Source of the DNA: Udeniomyces pyricola
Lineage: Eukaryota > Basidiomycota > Tremellomycetes > Cystofilobasidiales > Mrakiaceae
DNA length: 64,000 nt
Reading direction: 5' to 3'
Assembly (NCBI GenBank): GCA_039545295.1
Contig: BCIK01000008.1
Coordinates: 124,001-188,000, forward strand
Of the stretch, positions 49,328-60,512 are shown in pieces (the stretch's first letter is position 1; every line of letters starts with the position of its first letter). Both the position numbers and the translations under genes were made by a program. The notes below the pieces were generated by a model. It did not search any database, was not told the DNA's origin, and worked only from the letters and a program-made list of their open reading frames with translations.

Positions 49328-52300
49328 TTATTGAACGGTGGCTATCCCTCCATGGTCGATCCTCAACCTCGCAATCAATACCGCGTCTCTCGACTCTCCG
49401 GACCTGATCGATGCTGTCGAGGTCTTGCAGCGAATGGGCCCAGCATCTTGCCGCTCCTCCGTTCGGCACGCTTTCAACAATTCATCCTCTTCGTGCTCCT
49501 CTTCGATCGTCAACGACTTCTTGAGCGTCGTCGGAGACGTCAGAGCGGGTTCATGGCCGAGGTCATCTGATCCGGGAGGAGTAGGTGGTCGGGACGTATC
49601 ATGATGATGTGGTTCGTGCACGCTGATCAGACGAGACGTCTTGAGCTCACTCGTCCACGTTCCAAAGGGCTCCTGGGGTTTACGAGAGGAGTGGACATTG
49701 AAGATCGCAGATCTAATGCGGTTAGGAAAGAAGAGGACCAGACGACGAAGGAAGTACAAGGGGCGGGGGAGGGGACGTGTAGAGGGGAGAGAGGAGTAGT
49801 TCAGAAAGAAATGATTGATTCTTCTTTCAACGCCTGTGTGAAGTGCAGTGCCAAGCTGTCCGAGAATTGAAGGTCATAACAAGACATACCCGATTCGGCC
49901 GCGAGAAACCACTAACGCCCAGTCGCTCGCAGAGAGCACACCCGTCACTAACACCGCAACACAGGGTTGGACACGCCACGTCAGTGACCAGCACACAGCC
50001 ATCACGAAAGGGTGAGTGAGAAACCAATCGCGAGCTGGACTAAGAAATGAAACGAACCTAAAATGATTTTGTCTTTTCGCAAGCCAGGATAAGTTTGCGA
50101 GTACTCTGTATGCAGCTCACCGATGTTCTTCTCCAGCCATTCCCGCTGAGCCGGTCCATCTCTGACCATTTCCATCCGCGCATGTTCGAGCACGGCCCCA
50201 GCGCGAGTAATGCTCGTCTTGAGTCCAAACGTGACGCGTCGCTCGATGTCTCGTTCGTAAGAAGAGGGCAGCATGTCGTTGTGAGATAGGGATTCTTTGT
50301 CGGTAGTAAAACGAGTTCGGGAAGAGGGCAGGAAAAGCTGGTCGGGTGATGAGGAATTGATGGATTGGGACCCAAGCTGGAGGACGGAACCAGGGTGAAA
50401 AGGCAAACCAGAGCAATTTCACTATTCAGTGATGATCACACGAGGTAGGATCGAGCAAAGCCAGATCACTGACATCTATGCGGGTCTGACCGTCCAGGAT
50501 GTTGATGGAATGAGGCTTGTCGGATATCTTGGATTACATCAAGAAATCACAATAAGTCAGTGATCGCATGCGAAGATCACCACTGAGGACAAGTGGAGAC
50601 GGGATCTCACGTTGATGAGCTTGATAAAACGTCCTTGAACAGACACAAAACCGACATCACCAATTGAGACGGGCGAGGGAGACCACAAGGCTGTAGCTGC
50701 GATGAGTAATCAAGGAAAATGGTTGCTGTAATCAGTTCTGAAGGTCTCCTACTTGCGATGTATGCAAACGGCAGGGACTTCCAGCCCGTCATCGAGGAAC
50801 TCACAAAAACGATCATCGAACGGGTGGTCGAGATGATGCCGAAACGCCCGCTCGGTCGAATTATCCAGAGGCGGACTTGGGAACGCAGCGAAAGGAATTT
50901 CTGGGCTAGGGCAAGTTGACTGGGATCCAGTCGAATCGGGCTCCCCATCGGATGGAGGGAGGTAGTATGTGGATTGGCGACTAGGAATCACACTAGTTGG
51001 GGAAACAATGCTATCATCAGAGGACAATAGGCACCGTCATTGATTGATCCGCTTCAGGCATCGTAAAACACTAACCTTTGTTCGGTTGGACAGGAGGCCG
51101 GAGAAGCAACAGTCGTGGTTCTTTTCGATACGACGGATCCTGAAATACCTTCTGTACAGATCAGATATCACATTGAGTCGGATGTCAGCGCTGACGATGA
51201 TAATATGTGGGCCTTGAACGATTGACCACTAGCAGCCATGTAAAAACAAGACAGCAAATAAGAAGGCTCTACCGTTGATCAAGGCTTGCTGTTCCGTCCC
51301 CGCTACTTGTCGAATGTACTCCCGTCCTTTGTAAAGCACTCCGGACTGACGCACAAGCGATCGGAAAGTTGGCCTAGACGAAGGTTCCTTGACCCAGCAA
51401 GAAGAGCAAAATGCAGCGAGCGAGACTGGCGTTCGAGGTGGAAGCTGAGGCCGCTGGCCTTCGTCTACGTCGCGAGTTAGTGTGATGGGATTGAAACAAA
51501 GTCAAGTGAAAGTCCACCATCGATGTCAGGGATAACAAAGGAACGCAAAACTCTTCCCAGAACGTTCCTCGAAAAGTACTGACCGACTACAAGCCTCTTA
51601 ATATCCGAATCGTCCGTGTATCCAAAGGGGACTTCTAGACTGATGAGCTCAAAGGCCGTCATTCCGAACGAGTAAACATCGCTTGAGCGGGTCGAAATTC
51701 CCTTTGCGATCCGTTCAGGGCTTTGCCATCGAAGTGTTCCTCCGACGACGCCTACGCCGCTTGTGAAAGAACCTAGCTTGATGCGGGACACGCCAAAATC
51801 TGGTGGTTTCGTCGATGATATATGAATGGGAAAGACGTCAGATGGAGATGGATAAGAGAGTACCAGTATAAATAATCATCACCTGATATTAGGGCTCGTC
51901 CAGTGGAATCGATGAGCACATTAGTCGCCTGATCAGCCACAAAGCGATACGACAGCAAGAAGAAAACACCGTAAGATAACAGAGTGATACGGCTGTTCCA
52001 AGAAGCTCATCATTGACACCATACCTTCAGATCGCCATGGATGCAGTCTCGGTCGTGCAGATAGCTCATGCCGAGTGCAACCTCGTGAATCTGTGTGTGA
52101 ACCAAAGTAATGACACTAACCAAACCCTCAGTTTTGGATAGATTCCAGATGGCTGTAGACATAAGAGAATGTACACTGACCAATCGCGTTCGGCTTTCCT
52201 GCGGATGATTTCTGAGGTACTCCAGCGCGTTACCGTTAGCTTGAAAAGGCGACACAATGAAGTAAGGCGGAGGTGCTGTCGCCGAGGAGGCACCCAAGAA

Positions 52301-54601
52301 GGCTGGTTTGGTTCAACCAGATGGGAATCGGATGCAAAGAACAAACATGAGGAGTTTCAGAGACGCCATCAGAGTGACAGGGTGATAAGCCAGAGCATGG
52401 AGGTTTGGACATGGCTGCTTACGCAGGATGTGAGGGAAGCGCAGTTTGCGCCAGATCTGGACTTCGTTGAGATACAACTAATCACACGAACACAGCGGAC
52501 AATATCAGCGGTCGTGACCGATAATCGTTGGCTATGGTGACATGAGATGACTGGACTCAACGTGTTTATCAACTGCCGTCCTTAATTCCTTGATTGCAAC
52601 AACCTGCTCCCTCCATCTGCCCCTCCACACGACCGAGTAATACGTCGAAGAAACAACTTCCAGATGCTGGACTTCTAGGCCCGTGATAGCCCAATCAGCA
52701 ACTTCATTGGCCTCGGGCCCACTTCGCCGGCGACACATATCAAGGTTTTCCTTCAAGAATCGTTCGTGTCGTTCCCGGCTTTCGGTGAAAGCTCCAAGTT
52801 TGTCAAGAGCACGCTGGAGAGTCTTGACAGTCTCGGCCAATTCGTCGTCTGAAAGTAAACACAAGTAGGGTTTGAAGGCACAGGGTTAGCCGACGGCAGA
52901 AAACGGCCCGAGATCCGTCTGTTCTTCACCCTAAAGCGACAACGAACTCCGAATTTCGAGCTCCCGAAATCGTCTCTCCTCATTCTTGCTTGAGAGCCTA
53001 TCGATGCGCGAGAGGAGAGCTTGGACATCTGCCTTGAGATCCTGGGTCGTTTGGTCGCGCCAGACAGCTGCATCGATGGAGCTCTTCAGCTATATGAAGA
53101 AAAGTGAGAATCTCCGATCAGCGACTGTCGTTGGGCACATAACCATAGGCCTAGTATGCACGAACGTTGAAAATGGTGACCAGGTCTTCCAAATCTTGGT
53201 TCATATCCTGGATTCTTCCGGCGTCATCTTGGGACTTAAGGTCTTTCATAATCCGAACCGTGAAGGATCAGAAATTGGAACCAGCGTAATTTGATTATCC
53301 TCATCGCTTATGCAGGCCGATTGGCAGACTCACAAAGTTTGAGGAAAGATCTTTGGGATTGCCGCCAGAGGAAGCCGTTGATTTCTTCCAGTTTTGTCTT
53401 AAGCTCTTCAAGATTTGTGAGAAGTAGGAGACCTCCAGGATCTTCCACATCGTCACCGTCCTTCCATCGAGCTCCCTTGTTGGCAGCGAGCTGGGTCGTG
53501 ATAGCCGTAAGAATGTTTGACGAGCGTTCAATGAGTCTATAACTTGATAATCTGTTGGTTTGAACTTTCTGCACCGGAAAAAAACACCAAACAGAAAACC
53601 TCAAGAGGATCAATCAACAAATCAATCTTGAAGCAGTAGATAATCCTTGAAACGATCCTTGAACTGCTTCAAGGATTGTCTTTAGAGGGCAAGCGTCCGC
53701 AAGGGTCGCACATACCATGACAGTTCCCCACATCTCAGAGATGATGCCAATGCATCCCGACAAGACGGCTCCTCCGAGGATCGAGGTGATCTCACCGGTA
53801 ATCTTGGCTAGGTTGAGGGCGTCCGAGACAATCTTCATGCGTTCAAAGGCTAGTCCGGCTGCCGTCTTGGCGCGCTCGAGATTAGTAGGCGTCGGAGAGG
53901 GAGATCGAGAAAGAGATGGTATACGTTTGGCAAGCGAACCAGCCGAAGGGGAGACAGGGACAGGCAGGGTGGGAAGAGGCTACCACCAAGGCAAATGAGG
54001 GTCGGCGCCGAAATGAGCTTGGTCCGAATGCGATGAAGATCCACCGTTGCTACAACGGACCTTGTTATTGCCCGTGTTTGAACTCTTGCCAACCCAGTTC
54101 CAATTACTGGAGTTTCTCTCAGTTGATCGTCCTCTGGTGTGTTGATCAGCCGACGGACCAACGACCTCTTGGAAAGATGCATGTGAGACTGAGGGGGACA
54201 TGGGTGGAATCGGAAGCGTCGTGAGACCCATGGCGATGGGCAGGTAACTCCGGACGTGAGTTGGAAGAGGTAGTGTAACTGTTCGACTACGTAGACGGAG
54301 CGGTTGATCGGATGAGCTGTCAAATTCTGGACGAGAGGAGGAGGTCGAGATGGCGTCGGGTTGTGGTTCAGGTTCAAAGAGAGATGCAACCTGCAAGGGC
54401 ACGAGCGAAAATGACGCATCAGTCTGGACTGTCGGGAGTGGGATGAGGCGAAGATTGTGACCGTACCGAAGATATCAACCGGTGTTCTTCTGGGTTGAAT
54501 GGCCGGCGTAGACCATCGAGCGTGGGGTGTCTCTTGGGAGAAGAAGGAGAGAGAAAGCCTTGAGAGGTTGGGGAACTCGGGTTGGTCCGAAAGACGGGCA
54601 T
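49328..54601 (-). CDS. TKL-type protein kinase with N-terminal helical region and C-terminal GDVG-type domain
   Basis: Large multi-exon gene read from MPVFRTNPSSPTSQGFLSP at 54601. Order of parts: a Pro/Ser-rich leader; an alpha-helical region (ERAKTAAGLAFERMKIVSDAL, ERSSNILTAITTQLAANKG, LTNLEELKTKLEEINGFLWR) that resembles the Cbl-N/MLKL-type helical bundle of many basidiomycete kinases; then the kinase domain with VVAIKELR (beta-3 lysine), NGNALEYLRNHP, GMSYLHDRDCIHGDLKATNVL, SDFGVSRI, GGTLRWQSPERI, STRSSDVYSFGMTAFEL. The catalytic Asp (HGDLK) and DFG are present, but the glycine loop reads VVSSTYYSVVW, without glycines. A C-terminal part has SIGDVGFVSVQGRFIKLIN and a segment ending EWLEKNIGELHTEYSQ, like a domain of unknown function common in basidiomycetes. 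Exon borders after 50500 and the stop (49328 chosen) are uncertain. Signalling role unknown. Confidence 0.72.
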
Positions 54602-55360
54602 GTGGCTGGCGAGAGAAGGCTTTGCAAGGTAGAGTAATGGAGGACAAAAGGAAAGAGATCAATGAGATGCAAGAACTTTGATGGATGACGGCGATAGGAT
54701 GAGCGATGATGCTGAAGAAAGATTGTCAGGGTGAGTTGCCAACGATGAAACATTGAGCTCGGTAAACCGGCTGGTAAAGGTAAGGGAGGCACGAGGGGCT
54801 GGTGCGGCTGACTTTGTTGGTGGCGTGTGAGTATTTGAAGAGGTAATAGACTAAGGTAAGCTAAGTCAAGTTGAGTTGAGTTGAGTTGAGTCGAGGGCGG
54901 ACCTTGAGGAACCCCTGATTGCCCCTTTACGTTGCGCTCTTTTTGTTAGCTGTGATGAGTGGCGATTGAGCCAAAGCCAGGCTAGGCTGCCACCAGTCGA
55001 CGATGGTAGGTGGCATATGGGACCGGATCAGAATTCTGCAGATATGTCGGCAGCCATCGAGGGGTGAGCTGAGGTAAGATAAGCTGCTAGTTGGGACCTC
55101 ATGGTCATCAGTATTGTGTAGGGCTACTAGACGACGACGTTGAACGTTGATGATGGACAAGCCAGCAAGCACTAGGACAGACAAGACAGGACAAGAAGCT
55201 GGCTTTTTTCCAGGCGACCCACCCAAAATGCCACGCCGTCGTTCCTCGCTTTGGCCAAGTGACCTCTCCGTCGCGTTTCCTTCGACCCATTCCCCGACCA
55301 GCACTCACTCACCTCGTCCTCCTCCTCGCCCCTTCTCCTTCCTAACCTTTCCATTCCGTC
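54602..55360. promoter_or_regulatory. divergent promoter region, TKL kinase / eIF3f
   Basis: 759 bp between starts. A tandem GTTGA pentamer repeat (about five units) lies at about 54866-54891. No gene is visible. Confidence 0.5.
54866..54891 (+). repeat. GTTGA pentanucleotide repeat
   Basis: AAGTTGAGTTGAGTTGAGTTGAGTCGAG-type tract in the divergent promoter. Confidence 0.8.
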
Positions 55361-56876
55361 ATGTCGCCCTCATCTTCTATCCACGTCGCCCTCCCGACGA
55401 CCGGCATGTCGTGCGTCTATCGATCCCACCCACTACGCCAGCGTCGCGTGTCACTTTCCTTGGCTTGATGCTTCCTCGTTGGAATCTCAACTGATTCCTT
55501 GACCCTCCTCCTCCCTTCTGTTTCCACCTTCTTGCTCGCTATCCTTCTCCTGCCTCTTCCACAGCCGAGTCCCCACTTCCATCACTGTCACCCCGCTTCC
55601 CATCCTTTCCGTCCTCAACCACCACACCCGCAGACCTTTGGCTTCGTCGCCTCGCGTCATTGGCGCCCTCCTGGGCAAGCGAACCGATTCGGGCGAGGTC
55701 ATCCTCACCAACGCCTACGCCGTCCCGCATGATGAGAGCCGACTCTACTTTGCCGAGAAGGAGCACAAGGATATGCTCGATGCCCACCGCAAGGTTGCCG
55801 GCGACAAGGAGACTCTCGTCGGATGGTGAGTGGGTCGAAGCGAACCGTCTCTCGCCGTCACGCCGTCGTCGTTCAGGATGTATGCTCTTTGTTTCTGACT
55901 AGTCTTCTCTCCCTCTTGGCCTCTCTTCCATGTGTTTCTGTCTCTTTCGCATACCTTCCTGTATCCAATTATTCAAAACCACCTAAACAACCCTACGTCG
56001 TCATCTTTCCGGCGACTGATAGGTACTCGACCGGTTCGACCCCGGACGTCTTCTCGGCTCTGATCCAGAACTTCTTCTCGGGCGAGACGGCTCCTTTCCC
56101 TGCTGTTCACCTCACCGTCGACGTCACTGCCGAGGGCAACGAGGACGGACTTGGTGTCCAGGGCTGGGTCTCGTACGTAGTGAGGTGTTTTTCTCGCGGC
56201 TTGCACTGTCAACTTCAGTCTTAGTTTGACGAGCCAAGCTCAATGATAACAATGGAAGGCGCTGACCGCCCCTTTTACCGTGGGTCCCTTCTTCCGGTTA
56301 TTCAAACAATCCGCATGCCATACAGCTCCCCGATCGGCATCACCCAGAACGAATACTGCTCTTTCCTTCCCCTTCCCACGTCGCTCTCCCAAACCTCGAG
56401 CCTCAACGCGATTCTTCCCTCTTCGACCTCGACCTCTGCTGCCGCTTCGTCGACCTCGCAAACCCCGCTTGCCGCGCTCGAGGCTTCGCTTACCTCGACC
56501 CGAGCTGATTTGGCCAAGGTCAAGGAGTACGTCGATGCCGTTGTCAAGGGTGATCAGGAGGGCTCCGCTGAAGTCGGCCGGGCGCTCATGGACGTTTGTG
56601 GTCGGGTCGGTGGCGGTGAGGAGTGGGAGAAGAAGGTTAACGGACAGCTCCAGGTTCGTCTTCTTTTCGCGCTGTTTTCCTTTGGCTCTCAATATGGATT
56701 GCCTGGGGTGTTGCTGTATCCATGTTCCCTAGAACACTGACGTGTTTTGCTGCCCTACCCTCTCTTTGTTCGCTTCTCCAAAAAACCAGGACACCCTCAT
56801 GGTCTCGTACCTGTCGTCGCTGGTCCGATCACAAGTCGAGCTTGCGGCCCGAATCAACCTCCTTCAATCATCGTAA
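55361..56876 (+). CDS. translation initiation factor eIF3 subunit f
   Basis: MPN-domain subunit of the eIF3 complex, which organises 43S pre-initiation complexes. Five exons, 55361-55410, 55565-55825, 56023-56172, 56326-56653 and 56790-56876, splice to 291 residues, typical for eIF3f. The MPN domain covers about residues 20-160: SITVTPLPILSVLNHHTRR, SPRVIGALLGKRTDSGEVILTN, GDKETLVGWYSTG, NFFSGETAPFPAVHLTVDV. The metal-binding JAMM motif (HxH plus S and D) is incomplete, as expected for a non-catalytic MPN- protein. The C-terminal helices read DTLMVSYLSSLVRSQVELAA. Budding yeast lacks this subunit; S. pombe and basidiomycetes keep it. It is divergent from the TKL kinase and in tandem with TCTP. 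Confidence 0.93.
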
Positions 56877-57814
56877 ATCATCATCGAAGGAAGCTCGGTA
56901 GCGTCGGGTTAAGAGGATGGTCGACCGAGGGAAGAGTTGGGTGTGATGAGGGAAGGGGGATTGTTGTTTTTCTCTTGGAGTAAGGGTCACTCGAGGCCTT
57001 ATAGATTGGGGTAGGACGACAAGGGAGGATGCAAGGAAGCTGGAGAGAAGAACGTGTGATGGAGCAGAGGAGGGTAGAGAACCAAAAGAAGAAGACGTAT
57101 ATGCTTCATGACTTTCCATTCTATTATCGCAAACTGTTGGATCGATGATTTGTTGATCGGAGTGGTATAGTGTGATGTATGGGGAAAGCTAGCTAGAGTG
57201 CACACACACATACACACACGCACATTCGATCTGCATGCATGCGCATCCATACGCAAATTTTGTACAGAACCGAAAAAGTGATCTGACAACCAAGAAAAAG
57301 TGGGAAAGATCATATCGTACGTACTACGGGACGTACGCGTGCAGGTGTGATAAAGCCGGTGAATATCCTGTGGAGTATGTATGCGTTGTTATATCGTAGC
57401 CTATACTTTTAAGTCGAAACGAATGCATGTTTGATCTCTTGCGGTATATATCTTATAAATTGGCCATATGTGTTTTCTTGTTTTGGGTTTTGGGTTTTGG
57501 GTTTTGGGTCTTTGGGTCTTTGGGTCTTTGGGTCTTTGGGTCTTTGGGTCTTTGGGTCTTTGGGTCTTTGGGTCTTTGGGTCTTTGGGTCTTTGGGTCTT
57601 TGTAATTTGTGGGGTGGCAAAAAGTGGAAAGTGGATGGATGGGTTTGGATGGGTCCAAGTGGGTCGATCGAGAATGGAAAGCGGGAAGCCCCTGCAGAGA
57701 GTCGAATCGAAATTGCCTTGCTCGCTTCTCTCCCTCTGTCTCCTTCCCCCGTCGTCTCCCCTTCCCTCTCCTCTCCTCCGCTCCTCTCTCCCTTCTCATC
57801 TCTCCCCCGTAAAC
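56877..57814. promoter_or_regulatory. eIF3f 3' flank and TCTP upstream region
   Basis: Contains a CA-type repeat near 57201-57222, the G-rich minisatellite described separately, and a CT-rich stretch at about 57719-57808 just before the TCTP start, typical of highly expressed fungal genes. No gene. Confidence 0.6.
57481..57602 (+). repeat. G-rich minisatellite: TTTTGGG x4 then TCTTTGGG x about 11.75
   Basis: Four 7-bp units at 57481-57508 pass without interruption into nearly twelve perfect 8-bp units. The array ends 212 bp upstream of the TCTP start codon. It has fifteen GGG runs spaced by 4-5 nt on the sense strand. Confidence 0.97.
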
Positions 57815-59614
57815 ATGTTGCTTTTCAGTATGTTCTCTTCCCGCCCAATCCCAGTCCAAGTGACATCCTCATTCTCCCACAACCGCTGATCTGCTTGTCC
57901 ATCGCTTCCTCTTCTTCTCACCTTCGCTCTTCTGCTCCTCCTCTTGCGCCTCATCCAGACGACAGTGAGTCGCCCCCCTTCCTCTTCCTCCTCTCCATTC
58001 TTTGCTTCTACCCTACGTCCTTGGAAACTAAACCCTTTGGCGCTCTTGCTTGTTCTGTCCGTAGTCATCACCAACGACGAGCTCTTCAGTGACGCTTACG
58101 ACGTTGTCGAGGTCGACGATGCTTGCGTCGAGGTCAACTGCGACATGATCACCTTCAAGGAGGGTCAGGTCGACACTGGTCAGTTTCTTCTTGCCTCTCT
58201 CTCTCTCTCTCTTTCTACCTGCTGTAACCTCCTCCCCGCTGCGGTTCTCATTTGGAGATGTCTTTCAGACATCACATGGGCTCTTGGAGCTCATCTCTCG
58301 AGCTCCGGGAGAGTAGCCGACAAGGTGCTAGCGTACGACGCGTGGCCAAGGAGGAGGGATCGCCTTCCGAACTTTCCTCCGAAAAACGTGCTGACTTCTT
58401 TCCCGCCTTTCCCCCCCTCCTCCCCTCCCCCCTTTCCGCCCTCTCCTCTCGCTTCGTTCACCCGTCCTGCTCTCTAGGCGCCAACGCTTCCGCTGAGGAG
58501 GCTGAGGAGGCCCTTGAGGAGGGTTCTACCACCGTCAACAACGTCATCCACTCGATGAGGCTCCAGGTCCGTTGGTCTTTTCTTTGATCCAGACGTGAGA
58601 GTGTACGAGGAGGCAGCAGGGGGCGTAGATACGCCTCGTGCTATCTTCTTCTGCTATCTGCTTCTCCTGCCCTCCGATCACCGATTCCGGATGCTCAATC
58701 ACGAATACCTAGCTAACTCGTTGCATCTTACCCCTCCATCTCTCGATGTTGATCTTCAATTTTTTTTCTTGCTCCGTCGCGTCGTTTTTCCGTTGTTGCG
58801 CATATATCCCCCTCGCCACTTTGCGCGTTCTCTCGCTCCCCCGTGTTTCCTCTGTTCGCATTGGTATCGGCTTGTAGTCGACCACCTTCGACAAGAAGTC
58901 CTACATGGTTTACCTTAAGGGTGCGCAGTTCTATCCTATTTCCTCGTCCCGATCCAACCTCGGACTATGTGATCCTAACTTCATCTCCAATCTTTCCCCT
59001 CTCCCTTTCTGTCCTATCCAGACTACATGAAGGCTGTCAAGAAGGCCCTCCAGGATGCCGGCAAGACTGAGGACGAGGTCAAGGCGTTCGAGAAGCGAGC
59101 CCAGGGCCTTGCCAAGAAGGTTCTCGGTAACTTCAAGGACTACGAGTTCTACACTGGAGAGTCGATGAACCCCGAGGGCATGGTCGCTCTCCTCAACTAC
59201 CGAGAGGTTGGTTTTGTTTCGGAACACCTTTTTGTTTTTGCCTGCGGCGTCCCCCGAGCTTGATAGATTACAATAAATTAACCTCTCCATCTCTCTTCCT
59301 TTCACGACAGGACGGAACCACCCCGTACTTCACCTTCTGGAAGGACGGACTTAAGGAGGGTTAGTTCAGTTTTCTTGAGAGCCGTTTTGGAATCGTTCCC
59401 TCATGATGAAGTTCCCTCCTTGTCTTCCCAACCGGATGTCCCGGGACGGATGTCTCGAGACCGCGTCGCATCTATCTCCCATCTGATGCGTTGAATGGCC
59501 AATCTGACAAAAACCCCTCAATCCTTTTCTTCCCCCTTCCTCCCTCCCCCCCTTTTTTGTATCCAACTTTCCCTGTTCTCTTTTGCTCACCACCCCAAAA
59601 CAGTCAAGATCTAA
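57815..59614 (+). CDS. TMA19: translationally controlled tumour protein homologue (TCTP/Tma19)
   Basis: Abundant conserved cytosolic protein linked to ribosomes, stress and growth control (yeast Tma19). Eight exons, 57815-57827, 57959-57964, 58065-58178, 58478-58566, 58878-58920, 59022-59206, 59311-59359 and 59604-59614, splice to 169 residues, the normal family size. Landmarks: [112 protein letters not shown]. Exon 2 is only six nucleotides (ACGACA). It restores the Asn-Asp after MLLF, matching the Lys-Asp found in MIIYKD of homologues, and keeps phase 1 at both borders. It has a CT-rich leader and the minisatellite upstream. Confidence 0.95.
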
Positions 59615-60512
59615 ACGATGGTTTCACCCCCAATAAATTCATTCGTTTTTCTCTCTTCCCCTCTTTTTTGTTCCTTTTTTTCTTATTGGATGTGCGATAT
59701 ACGGGCTTTTTCACACGTGTGTGTGTATGTGTGTGTGTGTTGACGGAGAGGCACCAACTGATCGTACAAACCAGCTGGGTCCGTCTTGCTGAGCTTGGTT
59801 CTTTGGAAGAGTGGGGAGGCCTCGATTGGATTTGGCTCGAACGGGGTTGGGGGCTGGCTGGTCAAGGATCTGATATCACTCTCGACGGTCATCACTCATC
59901 ATCAATCGTGATGGGAAGCAGACCCTTATCGACCGGGTCGTTGATCCCCAGTATACGTACCCTCAATCGGCTTTGATTTCCCGCTCACTAACTAACACAG
60001 GTACGTACGCTAGTGAGTGGATCGCCATCCGTTAGACGATCATCGTTGGAGCTTTGCCTTCGATACAGAAGTTGCAGCTACAGGTGGTGGTGTACGTCGG
60101 ACTCGGAAAGGTGTAGGTCAAATAAGCCCATGAACCTTGGAGAAAGCCTCAGTGAATTTGGATGGAGCATATCGCAGCTAGATATAGACAGTTGGAGCTA
60201 TTAGCTCAGCCCAACGCCCAGCGCGCACGCATGCAGACACATATATATGTATATTATGTGTGCAAGACTTTTTCTAGTGGCGTGCTATCCTCATCTTTAG
60301 CTTGTTGCTGTGTGCATTTAAATTCGGAGCAATTGCCTCACGCAAGTAGGTTGTACCATTCCGTTTCATCTTCATAACCGCCGGCCGGGAGCGTACATAT
60401 AATTTTGATTTTCATGTGAGACGACCGTCCGTGTCAATCCCAACNCCTCCCTTCCCCCCCCCCCCTTCCTCCCCCTCGCGGCCCGTCCATCCATCCTTCC
60501 TCCTCCTCCTTC
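59615..60512. other. convergent 3' intergenic region
   Basis: Between the stops of TCTP and the isomerase gene. GT microsatellite near 59718-59739, AT-rich TATATATGTATATTATG near 60242-60258, C-run with one N near 60445-60466. I see no gene. Confidence 0.6.

Noticed and set aside
57481..57602. TTTTGGG/TCTTTGGG array as interstitial telomere
   Set aside because: Basidiomycete telomeres are normally TTAGGG-type; units here differ and the array is surrounded by housekeeping genes.
57427..58092. 221-codon open frame on the plus strand spanning the minisatellite
   Set aside because: Its repeated Gly-Leu-Trp-Val-Phe-Gly-Ser pattern is only the translated 8-bp repeat (24-bp period), and the frame runs through TCTP introns.
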